Assembly (NCBI GenBank): GCA_016213775.1
Contig: JACQZR010000041.1
Coordinates: forward strand, 1-43,752
DNA: 43,752 bases
From: Acidobacteriota bacterium
Lineage (GTDB): Bacteria; Acidobacteriota; Terriglobia; Bryobacterales; Bryobacteraceae
Reading direction: 5' to 3'
Shown here: positions 23,622 to 33,141 of the stretch, in pieces
How the letters are laid out: every line of letters begins with the position of its first letter
How positions within the stretch are numbered: position 1 is the first letter of the stretch
The notes under the pieces: model-generated
What the model was told of the DNA's origin: nothing
The model's database searches: none
Seen by the model: the letters and a program-made list of their open reading frames with translations, nothing else
Position numbers and translations under genes: made by a program

Positions 23622-24227
23622 ATGAAAGTTACCTACCAACCAGATCAGGAATTTACGTCCGCCGCCGCGAAGAAGGCCACGGGACGCACCATCGAGGAGT
23701 GGTTCGCAGCGCTCGACGCCAAAGGAGGGATCGCCCAAGGCCGCAGAGCCCTCGGTGACTATCTCTTCAAGGAATGCAAAGTGGACGCCTGGTGGACCGC
23801 CACTCTCAATGTGGAATACGAGAAAGCGCGCGGCGCCGTGGAAAAGGACTCCTGCGTCCGGGGCTACGGCATCTGCGTCACCAAGTCCGTCACCGCGCCA
23901 CCAGCCAGGATCTACGACGCCCTTACCGGCATCACCGCCTGGATGGGTCCCAAGACGAAGTTCGATCTCAAGGAAGGAGGCGCATTCGACGATGGCGATG
24001 GCCACAGCGGCATCTTCAAACGGCTCGCGCCTGGGAAGACGATGAAGTTCACCTGGACAGGCCACGGGCATCAGAACGTCGAGGAAGTGGAGATCAAATT
24101 CACGGTCACAGGCGCGATGACATCCATCGTGTTGAACCACACGCGCTTGCCCGACCGCACCGCCGCCGACGGCATGCGCGCCGCCTGGGCGAAGGCCCTC
24201 GATATCATCAAAGACAAGGTCGCATGA
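23622..24227 (+). CDS. SRPBCC (AHSA1-like) protein with DUF4287-like N-terminus
   Basis: 201 residues from ATG 23622, which has GGAG ten nt upstream; a longer open frame overlapping the AraC gene is not supported. Residues about 8-80 resemble DUF4287 (KATGRTIEEWFAALDAKGG, then ALGDYLFKE, WWTATLNVEYEKARG). Residues about 85-200 form an SRPBCC/AHSA1 domain (KSVTAPPARIYDALTG, GHSGIFKRLAPGKTMKFTW), a helix-grip fold that binds hydrophobic ligands. Cytoplasmic. Its stop overlaps the start of the WD40 gene by four bases (ATGA). Confidence 0.9.
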   Translation: MKVTYQPDQEFTSAAAKKATGRTIEEWFAALDAKGGIAQGRRALGDYLFKECKVDAWWTATLNVEYEKARGAVEKDSCVRGYGICVTKSVTAPPARIYDALTGITAWMGPKTKFDLKEGGAFDDGDGHSGIFKRLAPGKTMKFTWTGHGHQNVEEVEIKFTVTGAMTSIVLNHTRLPDRTAADGMRAAWAKALDIIKDKVA

Positions 24228-26242
24228 AACACACCGTCCTCATCTTCTTTTCTCTGCTCGCAACCGCATCCGCGCAGCCGAAGGACTGGATTCTCTACCG
24301 CGCCGCAGTTGCCGCGGCAAGTGGATCGTTGCGACTGCACGAAACGGCTGAGGCCAAGCGCTGGCTCACTGAAGCCCCGGCGGCTCATCGCGGGTGGGAA
24401 TGGCGCTATCTCAACGCCCTCGCTAATCAGAGCTTGATGGAACGTAAAGCCCACGATGCGCCGATCACCGGACTCGCCGCCAGCAGCGATGGTCGCCTCA
24501 TCGCAACCACCTCCGGCGACAAACTCGTCAAGCTGTGGGACGCGCGAACCGGCGCGCCATCGGGCACGCTGTCGGGCCACACAGCTTCCACCTGGTCCCC
24601 GGCATTCCGCCCTGGCGGGAAGCACCTGGCCTCGATGGGCTCCGACGGCGCGGTCCGCATCTGGTCGCTCGCCGACACCTCTCAAGTGCGTGTCTACGAA
24701 AAGCTTGGCAACGGAATGGGAGCGGTCGCATGGAGCCCTGATGGATCGTTGCTCGCTGCATCCACTTGGACCCCCGAACCCTCAGGAGTGAAAGGCTGGC
24801 TGCACTTGTGGGACTTCGAAAAAGACGTCCTGCTGTGGAAAACTGAGTACGGCGTCAAACCCGTGGTGACGCTCTCGTTCCACCCCTCAGGCAAGCAGTT
24901 TGCCGCCGCCACATGGGACGGATGGATCGGAATCTTTGGTGTGGACGCCAATGGCAAACCATCCGCCGAACACAAGTTCGAATTGTTGAAAGGAACCTAC
25001 CCAGCCATCCAATCCGTGGCCTACTCGACAGACGGCAAGACCATCGCGGTTGGCGCGAAGGACAACATGGTGCGCCTCTTCGATTCACGCGATGCCAAGC
25101 TGATCCGCGAATTCGCGGGCCATGCGCGCTGGGCAAACTCAGTTGCGTTCTCTCCGCAAGGCACCTGGCTCGCCAGCGCGTCGTCCGATGAGACGCTGCG
25201 CCTTTGGGACCCCGCCACCGGAGACGAGATGCAAGTCCTACACGGACACACCGCGTCCGTGACTGCCGTGGCAATCACTGCCAATAGCGGTCGCCTTGTC
25301 ACTGCCGCCGCTGACGGCACCTTGCGCTGGTGGGATGCGGCGCGGGCCGATGCTTCGCGTGATTTGTGGAAACACCCTTCCGATGTCTACGGCTTCGATT
25401 TCACCGCCGATGGCCGCCGTGCAGCCACGGCTTCCTGGGGCGGAACCGTCAAACTCTGGGACGTCGCTACCGGTCGCGAGCTATGGCACCAACCGCTCCA
25501 CAAGCAGTCCGCCAATGCCGTTGCGTTCAGCCCGGATGGACGGCGCATGGTCAGCGGGGGCAATGATGGCCGCCTTCTCCTCGTAGACACAGCCGACGGC
25601 AAGATCCTCGCAACGTGGGAGGGAATCAAGGACGGCCGCGCTGCCGGCATCGCCTGGAGCCGCGACGGCCGCACTGTCTTCTGCCCCTCCTCGCGACCCT
25701 CGGGCAAGCTATGGAACGCCGAATCGGGAAGACTCCTCCACACCTTCACCGGCGGCAAAGGCGAGATATACTCCGCAAGATTTTCCAACGACAGCCGCTG
25801 GCTCGCTCTCGGTTGGACCGGCGGCGAGGCTGCCGTCTTCGATCGCGAAACAGGCGCTGCAATCGTCACGTTGCCGCCGCAATCCAGCGGCATCTATGCG
25901 GTTTCGTTTCACCCTTCCGGCCGGGTGCTCGCCACCGCTGGCGGCAACCGCACCATCTCGATTTGGGCACTGCCGTCGGGAGGCCTTCTGCGGAAGCTGG
26001 AAGCCCACACGGAGCTCATCTACGGGCTCGACTTTACACCCGACGGCTCACGCCTCGCCTCCGCCTCCACTGACCAGACGGTTCGCATTTGGGCTCCGGA
26101 ATCGGGCGATCAGATGCTCGCCATCCCCTACCCTGTACAGGTCTACGCAGTGCGATTCTCCCCCGACGGCTCGCGTCTCGCCACCGTACCGATGAACGGC
26201 ACGATCCGTCTGCTCGACGCGCCGCAAAACATCGCACCGTAA
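24224..26242 (+). CDS. Exported WD40 double-propeller protein
   Basis: 672 residues from ATG 24224, which overlaps the previous stop and opens a signal peptide (about 1-18, ending ATASAQ). The frame extends further upstream, but that part is the SRPBCC gene in another phase. Fourteen WD-type repeats can be counted by their last strands (VKLWDARTG, VRIWSLAD, VRLFDSRD, LRLWDPATG, VKLWDVATG, ISIWALPSG, VRIWAPESG and others), enough for two seven-bladed propellers. No kinase or other enzyme domain is attached. A periplasmic scaffold role is inferred. Translational coupling with the cytoplasmic SRPBCC gene is odd for an exported protein. Confidence 0.9.
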   Translation: MKHTVLIFFSLLATASAQPKDWILYRAAVAAASGSLRLHETAEAKRWLTEAPAAHRGWEWRYLNALANQSLMERKAHDAPITGLAASSDGRLIATTSGDKLVKLWDARTGAPSGTLSGHTASTWSPAFRPGGKHLASMGSDGAVRIWSLADTSQVRVYEKLGNGMGAVAWSPDGSLLAASTWTPEPSGVKGWLHLWDFEKDVLLWKTEYGVKPVVTLSFHPSGKQFAAATWDGWIGIFGVDANGKPSAEHKFELLKGTYPAIQSVAYSTDGKTIAVGAKDNMVRLFDSRDAKLIREFAGHARWANSVAFSPQGTWLASASSDETLRLWDPATGDEMQVLHGHTASVTAVAITANSGRLVTAAADGTLRWWDAARADASRDLWKHPSDVYGFDFTADGRRAATASWGGTVKLWDVATGRELWHQPLHKQSANAVAFSPDGRRMVSGGNDGRLLLVDTADGKILATWEGIKDGRAAGIAWSRDGRTVFCPSSRPSGKLWNAESGRLLHTFTGGKGEIYSARFSNDSRWLALGWTGGEAAVFDRETGAAIVTLPPQSSGIYAVSFHPSGRVLATAGGNRTISIWALPSGGLLRKLEAHTELIYGLDFTPDGSRLASASTDQTVRIWAPESGDQMLAIPYPVQVYAVRFSPDGSRLATVPMNGTIRLLDAPQNIAP

Positions 26243-26271
26243 CCCTCGGATGCTAAACTGGGCGGAATCAC

Positions 26272-29004
26272 GTGCGATTCATCCCCAGAGCCGGCAGCTT
26301 CACCTTTGCGTTACTCCTCTGCCACGCCTTTGCACTCGGGCAAACATCGATCCAGGGCGTCGTACGCGACCAATCCGGCGCACTCGTCTCCGGCGCAACC
26401 GTACAGTGGATCACCACGCACGCCGGCTCCGGCATATCCGCCATCCTCCATCAGGGCCGCACCACCACCAACGGCGAGTTCCGCCTTCCACACGAGCCGT
26501 CGGCGCGCCTCCGCATTACCGCCGCAGGATTCGCCGAACGGGAAATCCGGCAGCCGTTCCCCCTTCCCCTGGAGGTCATTCTCACTCCCGACTCCGTTTA
26601 CAACAGCATCACAGTTTCCGCCACGCCGACTACGCGCGGAGTTGCCGAAGAAGCGCTCGATTCCTCACACATCGTCACCATCAAGACCGCTCGCGAATTG
26701 TCCTCGCTGCCCATGCCGACGCTGGGCCAAGCGCTAGCCGGCGAGCCCGGTGTGCTACTCCAACAGAGCACCTATGCGCAAGCCTCGCCCTTCCTTCGCG
26801 GACTCACCGGCTACCAGGTGCTCAACCTCGTCGATGGCATTCGCTTCAACAATTCCACCTTCCGCTCCGGGCCAAACCAGTACCTCGCCTACATCGAACC
26901 TAGCCAGGCGCAACGAATCGAAGCCGTTCTCGGACCCGCGGGCGTGTCCTGGGGCAGCGACTCGCTCGGCGGCACAATTCACGTCCTGACAGCGCAGCCG
27001 TCGTTCGCGTCCGAGCGCGGACGTCCGGAGCTTCATGGTCAGTTCCAACTCAGCGCCACGTCGGCCGACCTTTCCGCTGCAGCCAGTGGCCACATCGCCG
27101 CTTCCACCCCGCGGTTCTATTGGCTCGGGGGCCTTTCCGGACGCCGCCACAACGATCTTCGCGCCGGCGACGGTTACGATTCCCGCAACGTTTTCCTCCG
27201 CCTCTTCGGCATGCAGCCCGCCGCGGTTCGCGAGCTCACAGGCAATCGCCAGCAGGATAGTGGATTCCGCCAATACGGTGCCGAGGCCCGTTTCGCCGCA
27301 CGCCTGCGCCCCGATCAGATGCTCACGTTCAACTACCAGCGCGGCGCGCAGGACAAGGTGAACGGCTACAAGGACCTTCTGGGCGGGCTCGGCCGTCTCA
27401 TCTCCACCTTTGAGCCTCAGGATCTGAACTGGCTTTACGCGCGCTACGAAAAGCTGCGCCTCTCCTGGCTCGACTCCATCAACACCACCTTCTCCTTCAA
27501 TAGCCAAACCGACGGCGGCCGGCGGCAGAACCTTTCGTACGCCGACCCGATCACCACAGACTACACCCGCGTTAATGTCTACGGCTACAACGCTCAGGCC
27601 ACCACTCACTATGGCTCTCGCATGCTAGCCTCTTTCGGCGGCGACCTCTACGACGAACACATCCGCGCCACTCGCGAAATCCGCAATCCCGTCAGCAGCG
27701 TGGTTACCAATCCGCGCCCGCTCTATCCCGACAACTCGCGCTACCAGAACCTCGGCGCGTTCGCCCAAGGCTCCTATCAGATCCTGCGATCCTTGCGCGC
27801 CGCCGCAGGTGTGCGCCTCACGGGAGTCCGCTTCGCCACCACTGAAGACCGCGCGTTGCGAATCCCCTCCTCCAGCCAGTGGTTCCGCGACGTGACATTC
27901 CAATCCAGCGTCTCCTGGCAGATCACCGGTGCGTTTGGCATTCATGGGGTAATCAGTCGCGGATTCCGCGCGCCAAACCTCAACGACCTGGGCGCACTCG
28001 GCCTCAACGATCTCGGCTACGAAATCCCCGCCGCGGAAACCATCTCCGCTGGAGCTCTGCTTTCCACCGACGCCGGCGAATCGGCGTTGTCCAAAGGAAG
28101 GGCGCTGTCCCGCCTCTCCGCGGAATCGCTCATGAATTACGAGTTCGGCACGCGCGTGCGGACTCGCCGTTTCTATGCCCGAGCGCAGTTGTTCGACGCG
28201 GAGCTGTACGACCCGATCGTTCGCCGCACCGTTCTCTTTCCCGTCAACGGCGTGCCCGCTTCGCTCGCCGGATTGTCAGTAACACCCATCGCTCAAACCG
28301 CTGCGCAGCGACAGCAGGGCGTCGTCACCGTGGCCACCGCCATCGATCCCCGCGCCGTGAAAGCCTTTGTCAACGACGGCCAGTCGCGCTACTACGGTGT
28401 GGAAACGCTCGGCCGCGCGCAGGTTCTCCGCCACCTCGCGCTCGAAGCCAATTACAGCTATATCCTGGGTCGCGATCTCTTCCCAAATCGCAACATCCGC
28501 CGTCTTCCGCCCGCCATTGGCACAATGCGTCTTCGCTATTCACCGGCCGGGCGCAAACCGTGGATCGAGTTGTCCGTGACCGCCTCCGCGGAACAATCGC
28601 GCCTCAGCGGTGGCGACCGCGACGACGAACGCATCGGCGCCTCATTCCGGCGCGCCGACATCGCCAGTTTCTTCGCAGGCTCTCGCGTCGCCGCCCTCAC
28701 CGATCCCGTGACGCGGTCGTTTCGTCCCACCGGCGAGACCCTACTCCAGATTCAGAACCGCGTCCTCCCCATCGGTGCCACCATCAACGGTGTGCGTGTG
28801 ACGGACGACAACTCGCGCGTGCCGCTGTATCTCTCCAACGCCGGTTGGACAGTCCTCGGACTGCGCACCGGAATCCCATTAGGAGAACGCTTTCAGATCG
28901 CAGCAGCCATCGAAAACATCCTCGACCGTAACTACCGCTACCACGGCTCCGGCATTGATGCCCCCGGCTTCAACACCTGGGTCGGCATCAAGATCGTCTA
29001 TTGA
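26272..29004 (+). CDS. TonB-dependent receptor with carboxypeptidase-regulatory domain
   Basis: 910 residues from a GTG at 26272 (GGA six nt upstream). Signal peptide about 1-23, carboxypeptidase-regulatory-like domain about 26-110 (QGVVRDQSGALVSGATV), plug domain about 115-245 (PFLRGLTGYQVLNLVDGIRF, then GSDSLGGTIHVLT), and a 22-strand-type barrel to the C-terminus (ILDRNYRYHGSG near the end, final residue Tyr). The NLVDGIR plug motif is typical of siderophore/cobalamin-type receptors rather than the Oar type. Outer-membrane uptake driven by TonB; ligand unknown. It follows the WD40 gene by 29 bp and may share its transcript. Confidence 0.92.
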   Translation: MRFIPRAGSFTFALLLCHAFALGQTSIQGVVRDQSGALVSGATVQWITTHAGSGISAILHQGRTTTNGEFRLPHEPSARLRITAAGFAEREIRQPFPLPLEVILTPDSVYNSITVSATPTTRGVAEEALDSSHIVTIKTARELSSLPMPTLGQALAGEPGVLLQQSTYAQASPFLRGLTGYQVLNLVDGIRFNNSTFRSGPNQYLAYIEPSQAQRIEAVLGPAGVSWGSDSLGGTIHVLTAQPSFASERGRPELHGQFQLSATSADLSAAASGHIAASTPRFYWLGGLSGRRHNDLRAGDGYDSRNVFLRLFGMQPAAVRELTGNRQQDSGFRQYGAEARFAARLRPDQMLTFNYQRGAQDKVNGYKDLLGGLGRLISTFEPQDLNWLYARYEKLRLSWLDSINTTFSFNSQTDGGRRQNLSYADPITTDYTRVNVYGYNAQATTHYGSRMLASFGGDLYDEHIRATREIRNPVSSVVTNPRPLYPDNSRYQNLGAFAQGSYQILRSLRAAAGVRLTGVRFATTEDRALRIPSSSQWFRDVTFQSSVSWQITGAFGIHGVISRGFRAPNLNDLGALGLNDLGYEIPAAETISAGALLSTDAGESALSKGRALSRLSAESLMNYEFGTRVRTRRFYARAQLFDAELYDPIVRRTVLFPVNGVPASLAGLSVTPIAQTAAQRQQGVVTVATAIDPRAVKAFVNDGQSRYYGVETLGRAQVLRHLALEANYSYILGRDLFPNRNIRRLPPAIGTMRLRYSPAGRKPWIELSVTASAEQSRLSGGDRDDERIGASFRRADIASFFAGSRVAALTDPVTRSFRPTGETLLQIQNRVLPIGATINGVRVTDDNSRVPLYLSNAGWTVLGLRTGIPLGERFQIAAAIENILDRNYRYHGSGIDAPGFNTWVGIKIVY

Positions 29005-29053
29005 GCGCTACCGCCACGCAGTTGCCAGCGGCAATGGGTTAACCTGTTTAGTC

Positions 29054-29269
29054 ATGGAGCGAATTGAGATCAATCCGGCGATTTGCAGCGGAAAGCCCGT
29101 GATTCGCGGCACACGGATCATGGTACGGAATATTCTCGGCATGGTCGCCGGAGGATACGCTACCGCCAGAATTTTGGAGAACTATCTGGAACTCACCTCC
29201 GAAGATGTCGCCGCCGCGTTGGAATATGCGGCCAAGGTTGTGGACGAAGATCAGGTCTTCATTCATTGA
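29054..29269 (+). CDS. DUF433 antitoxin
   Basis: 71 residues from ATG 29054. The sequence INPAICSGKPVIRGTRIMV followed by ILEN and LTSEDVAAALEYAA is the full DUF433 (Vapb-type wHTH) signature. DUF433 proteins are usually paired with a DUF5615 PIN-like toxin, and the remains of one overlap the stop codon here. The gene looks intact, so it may persist as an orphan antitoxin. Confidence 0.93.
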   Translation: MERIEINPAICSGKPVIRGTRIMVRNILGMVAGGYATARILENYLELTSEDVAAALEYAAKVVDEDQVFIH

Positions 29270-29533
29270 ACCTTCGAATCCTCCTCGACCAGAATGTCCC
29301 ACGCGCAGTTTGCGGCCACATAAGGGCACTACGTCCGGAGTGGCTCGTGAGACACGTTGCGGATGTCGCACCGCGGAGTCATTCGGTTGCGCGTCTGGCC
29401 GACAACCACCGAGAAAGCCGAAGAGGCACTCAGCAGGGTGATTCATAGCATCAGCGAGGAAGCTCTGATTGGTAGCCTCATCGTCGACGACGAACGGAAC
29501 ATCCGAATCCGTCGATCCATCCAACACGGATGA
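29266..29533 (+). pseudogene. Broken DUF5615 PIN-like toxin gene
   Basis: The 5' part starts at a TTG (29266) overlapping the DUF433 stop and reads LRILLDQNVPRAV, the usual DUF5615 start with its first Asp. From about 29372 the C-terminal part continues in another frame (GVIRLRVWPTTTEKAEEAL, then LIGSLIVDDERNIRIRR) to TGA at 29533. About 40-50 residues of the middle, with the other acidic active-site residues, are missing and the frame is shifted. The toxin is therefore dead, while the antitoxin frame upstream is intact. Confidence 0.85.
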
Positions 29534-29556
29534 CCGCGGTACGGAGTCGGATTCAC

Positions 29557-30726
29557 TCACCCCCGCCGGCGCCGCCCGATCAGCTTCTTCTTCTCCTCAC
29601 GCAACGCCGCAAAGTTGAACTTGGCCTGCTCGATGGTCGCACCCACCACCTCGATCTGATTCGGATCCCGCGTCCCTACTCCATGCTGCTCGGCCAGCGC
29701 CAGCGTGTTGTCGCACGTCTCAAACGGCGCAGTGCCCCGCTGTGCCATCGGATCGTAGTTCATCAGCCGCATGCACACGGCATCGGTGGCAACCGGATTC
29801 AGCCCCGCCACCAGCACCTTCGGACTCACCACTCGCAACCCTGGCCCGGTCCAGGGACCCTCACCGCCGGCCATCGTTTCCACCGCTTCCACAATCGCCA
29901 GATGAATCGGCCGCGCAGCCACGATATCGGCGACAATGCGCGGCACACGCGAGCCGCCGTCCTTCGGAACGTTGTGGCTTCGCTCCTGCGGCGACGATTT
30001 CGACGGTTGCCGTAGCCCATCATGGAACATCCCGCGTCCGCCGGTTGGCGTGAGACTCGGGGCATCGGCACCCGCGCCCGCGCCATAAATCGTGCATGGC
30101 GTAATACCGAAGCAATTCTTCATCGACAGCGTAATGCCCGCCGTGACGTGGTCCTTCATCTTCGCCACCGACACGAACACGTCGCACTCTTCATATGCCG
30201 GATGGAGATCGAAGCCAGGATAGATGTGCCCGCCATTCGGCGTCATGAAGCGCGAATACTTCATCTTCGGTCCGCCCCAATTGGTATTCACGAACTCTAC
30301 CTTCGGCGCAGCCTTCAATATCTCATCAGGCTCCCAATTGGCTTGCAGGACGTACTCCTCTATCGGGCCTGCCGTCGACCACGGGCTTTCCAGGATGCGA
30401 ATCCGCCGTGCCCCAGCACGCCCCATCAGGTGCGCTGTCACCCCGATCACCGCCGGATGTGTGTAGTGCGTCGACTCGAGCGCAACGTAGCCCAACCGGT
30501 ACGTCGGGCTGCCGGTGAGATTCACTTTCATCGCCACCGTCTTGCCCCTGACCAGTTTCTCCAACCCGCCCAGTTGATCGAACATGCGCGACAACGCCGG
30601 CATCAGCGACCGGCCGTAATCAGGACATTGCGCCACTGCCACGCGCGAGCCTGGAGCCGCAACAGCGCGCCCGGGAATCAGCGCCGCGCCAGCCACGGCC
30701 AACATCGCTCTTCGTGTCAAATTCAT
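29557..30726 (-). CDS. DUF362 domain-containing protein with Tat-like signal
   Basis: 389 residues. N-terminal twin-arginine signal (TRRAMLAVAGAAL). The DUF362 body contains KVNLTGSP, VSVAKMKDHVTAGITLSMKN and GLNPVATDAVCMRLM, all typical for the family. The family is of uncertain biochemistry; here it lacks attached ferredoxin clusters. It is the third gene of a minus-strand run (Gfo/Idh/MocA oxidoreductase, unknown protein, this) with gaps of 7 and 17 bp, consistent with one operon. The Arg-rich last residues (GRRRRG) are unusual. Confidence 0.9.
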   Translation of the reverse strand: MNLTRRAMLAVAGAALIPGRAVAAPGSRVAVAQCPDYGRSLMPALSRMFDQLGGLEKLVRGKTVAMKVNLTGSPTYRLGYVALESTHYTHPAVIGVTAHLMGRAGARRIRILESPWSTAGPIEEYVLQANWEPDEILKAAPKVEFVNTNWGGPKMKYSRFMTPNGGHIYPGFDLHPAYEECDVFVSVAKMKDHVTAGITLSMKNCFGITPCTIYGAGAGADAPSLTPTGGRGMFHDGLRQPSKSSPQERSHNVPKDGGSRVPRIVADIVAARPIHLAIVEAVETMAGGEGPWTGPGLRVVSPKVLVAGLNPVATDAVCMRLMNYDPMAQRGTAPFETCDNTLALAEQHGVGTRDPNQIEVVGATIEQAKFNFAALREEKKKLIGRRRRG

Positions 30727-30743
30727 ATGCCCTCCCGATGCCG

Positions 30744-31886
30744 TTATCTCACTTCCACCGCGCCGTAAACAGCTAGTGGCGGCAGGTGAATCTCCACTCC
30801 ACCACGCTGCCGTGTCAGCGCCAACTTCTTCGGCTCGGCAAACTCAAAACTGAACAGCGTCGCATTCTGAAACGCCCCCGCGATCCACAGCGACACAGGA
30901 TCGCCGCCCACCCGTCCCGAGTAATTAATCAAGTGGACCACTGTGCGCTTCGCATCCCCCGTCGGGTATGCCCCCAAAATCCCGCCATTCCACAACCGCA
31001 TCACATCGTGACGGTGCCCCAGCAGCATCTGCGCATCGGCGGCCACCAGATAGGGATCATCCATCTTGCTATCAGTGGGTATCGCAATCCGCCCCTGACC
31101 CACCGTGTACACCGTGTACCGTACCGTCGGGCTGTCCGGCAAGGCCGTGCCTTCCGCCTTCCCCCATGCCGCACCGGTGATCAACAATCCGCCGCCCTTC
31201 ACAAACGCCGCCAGCGCGGCCCGCAAGACGGTGGAAGGAGCCTGCGCATCGGCATAGACCACGGCCTTCAAACCATCGGGCAATCGGGTGAACTTGCTCT
31301 TGTCCACGAGTAAATAAGGCAGTTGCTGCCGTGCCGCCAGATTCAGAATCTCGTGGCTGAGAAACTCGTTGTCTCCCGCGAAATCCGACACCACCGCCAG
31401 CGCCGCTCGCGCCGGCAGAGTCTCCCGATCCTCTCGCTGGCCAAAGAACTTCACCGCGCCTCGCAACCGCTCCCACGCAGTGGTAGCGAGAGCAGCCCTC
31501 CCGTCCAGTCCCTTCTGAAAAGCGCTATCCAGCGTCACCACCCAACGACCGCTATGGGCCGCCGCATCCGCCACTCCCAACAGGTATTGCTCCGGCCGAA
31601 TCACATCGTTGTCTTTTGCGGCCTCGCATTCCACCCACACCGTCCTTCCGGGATTCTGCATCCGCGCCAACCGGATCCGCCAACCATTGGAGTCCACCCA
31701 AGGCGCGCCCGTCGGCCCCGCGGATCCGCCACCAGTCTGCCGCGCAACACCGGCCCAATCCCCCTTCACCACAATCACGCCCGGCGGCAGCCTGCCGCTC
31801 TCATACCTCGAGAATCCCGCCATCTCGACGGGAGACTTGGACGCCCGCCATGCGGCAGGCCACGAAATGGGCCATTCCACGCTCAC
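30744..31886 (-). CDS. Protein of unknown function, glycosidase-like context
   Basis: 380 residues from a GTG at 31886, seven nt after the stop of the upstream oxidoreductase gene. No signal peptide. The N-terminal part (GRLPPGVIVVKGDWAGVAR, then VDSNGWRIRLARM) and the central segment (LPYLLVDKSKFTRLPDGLKAVVYAD, AFVKGGGLLITG) resemble the amidotransferase-like trimerisation region found behind TIM barrels in some glycoside hydrolases, but no catalytic barrel is seen. A role in sugar metabolism is suggested only by neighbours. Could be a truncated or divergent glycosidase-like protein. Confidence 0.75.
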   Translation of the reverse strand: MSVEWPISWPAAWRASKSPVEMAGFSRYESGRLPPGVIVVKGDWAGVARQTGGGSAGPTGAPWVDSNGWRIRLARMQNPGRTVWVECEAAKDNDVIRPEQYLLGVADAAAHSGRWVVTLDSAFQKGLDGRAALATTAWERLRGAVKFFGQREDRETLPARAALAVVSDFAGDNEFLSHEILNLAARQQLPYLLVDKSKFTRLPDGLKAVVYADAQAPSTVLRAALAAFVKGGGLLITGAAWGKAEGTALPDSPTVRYTVYTVGQGRIAIPTDSKMDDPYLVAADAQMLLGHRHDVMRLWNGGILGAYPTGDAKRTVVHLINYSGRVGGDPVSLWIAGAFQNATLFSFEFAEPKKLALTRQRGGVEIHLPPLAVYGAVEVR

Positions 31887-31893
31887 GCGCTCA

Positions 31894-33063
31894 TTATCTC
31901 ATCTGCCTCGCAGCCGCATCCCAAGTGACACGCCGGCCACTACGCAGCGACGACACTGCCATTCCCAAAACAACATTGGTCGATTGCCCCATCTCCACCG
32001 TAGCCACCGGCTCCCGCCGCGTCCGCACGCACTCCAGAAAACTCACCACATGGGCGCGGCTGGCCGATTCGAACGTTCCCGGTGCGCGCCGCTCCCGGCT
32101 GGGCTTCATGTCCACCGCCGTACTTTGCGGATACACCGCCCACGATTCCCGCCCCAGATCAAACCGCGCCTTCGACCCATGGAACTGTTGCATCTGGTCA
32201 TTGAACTGGTTGTACCGCATCGCCTGGTATCCCAAGGTGAAAACAAGCAGGTAGTTCTCGGGATACTCCACGATCATGCTACTTGTCTCCGGTATCTCAC
32301 CGCCCGCGAGGTTGGCTCGGCCAGCCCCGCATGTCACTGCCAGCGGATAGGTGGAGTTCATCATCCAGTGGATCCCGTCCACGATGTGCGCAGCCTGCCC
32401 GATCAGAAGTCCGCCGGAGTAATCGTAGAACTGCAGCCAGTTGAAGTAGCGAACCGCATCCACTGGCCGCTTGGGCGCGGGCCCTAGAAACAAGTCCCAA
32501 TCCAGCTTGCCCTGCAGCGGCGTATTCTGCAGCGTCTCCCAACGATTGAGCCAATGAGCCGTCACCAGCCGCACGTTCCCGATCGCGCCGGTGTCGATCA
32601 ATCGCTTGGCCTCCTGGTAGAGCTCGTAGCTGCGGCGTTGCGTTCCCAACTGCACGATCCGTTTCGTCCGCCGCACCGCCTCCACCATACGGAAACCCTC
32701 TTCAATGGTGCGTGCCAGCGGCTTCTCTATGTACACGTCCTTACCCGCTTCCACCGCAGCGATGAGCATGCTCGCGTGCAAATGGTCCGGCGTAGCAATC
32801 ACTACCGCGTCAATCGACTTGTCTTCCAAAAGGCGCCGGTAGTCGACATGCCCGCTTGCCCCAGCCGAAGCGAGCCGCAATCCTCGTTGCAGATTCGGCT
32901 CATAGACGTCGCAAACAGCCGTAACCATCGCACCGTGTTCCTTGAACTGAGAAGTCAGATACCTCCCCCGGCCACCCGCGCCAATGATTCCAAGACGGAT
33001 CCGATTGGTTTGCGCGCTCACTCCAGCGCTTCCCGCCGCGACAAGAAAATTTCTTCGAAACAT
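31894..33063 (-). CDS. Gfo/Idh/MocA family oxidoreductase
   Basis: 389 residues from ATG 33063, chosen over an in-frame start 54 bp upstream because GGAG sits five nt before it and a short Tat-like leader follows (MFRRNFLVAAGSAG). NAD(P)-binding GIIGAGGRGR at 25-34 and the family EKP motif at 113-115, followed by a C-terminal Gfo/Idh/MocA domain (SGGLLIGQAAHIVDGIHW). These enzymes oxidise or reduce sugars and inositols, and exported acidobacterial and planctomycete versions are common. First gene of the minus-strand operon, divergent from the ROK regulator 30-80 bp away, so it is a likely regulatory target. Confidence 0.93.
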   Translation of the reverse strand: MFRRNFLVAAGSAGVSAQTNRIRLGIIGAGGRGRYLTSQFKEHGAMVTAVCDVYEPNLQRGLRLASAGASGHVDYRRLLEDKSIDAVVIATPDHLHASMLIAAVEAGKDVYIEKPLARTIEEGFRMVEAVRRTKRIVQLGTQRRSYELYQEAKRLIDTGAIGNVRLVTAHWLNRWETLQNTPLQGKLDWDLFLGPAPKRPVDAVRYFNWLQFYDYSGGLLIGQAAHIVDGIHWMMNSTYPLAVTCGAGRANLAGGEIPETSSMIVEYPENYLLVFTLGYQAMRYNQFNDQMQQFHGSKARFDLGRESWAVYPQSTAVDMKPSRERRAPGTFESASRAHVVSFLECVRTRREPVATVEMGQSTNVVLGMAVSSLRSGRRVTWDAAARQMR

Positions 33064-33066
33064 ACT

Positions 33067-33095
33067 TTCTCCAGTCACTGCAATAAAAGTATAAT
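33067..33095 (+). promoter_or_regulatory. Candidate promoter of the ROK regulator gene
   Basis: A perfect TATAAT (33090-33095) with a weak TTCTCC 17 nt upstream (33067-33072). The predicted start near 33102 leaves the ATG at 33094 outside the transcript, which argues for one of the downstream ATGs. It overlaps the divergent oxidoreductase start region, where autoregulation would be easy. Confidence 0.5.
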
Positions 33096-33141
33096 GAATA
33101 CGCCTGCGTGTCAACAAATGACTCTAACCAACCGGAATGCC

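Noticed and set aside
23774-24223. Upstream extension of the WD40 reading frame
   Set aside because: It overlaps the SRPBCC gene in another phase and reads as Arg/His-rich nonsense; the signal peptide begins at 24224.
32554-33141. Upstream extension of the ROK reading frame
   Set aside because: Antisense to the Gfo/Idh/MocA gene; the helix-turn-helix of ROK proteins starts next to the chosen ATG.
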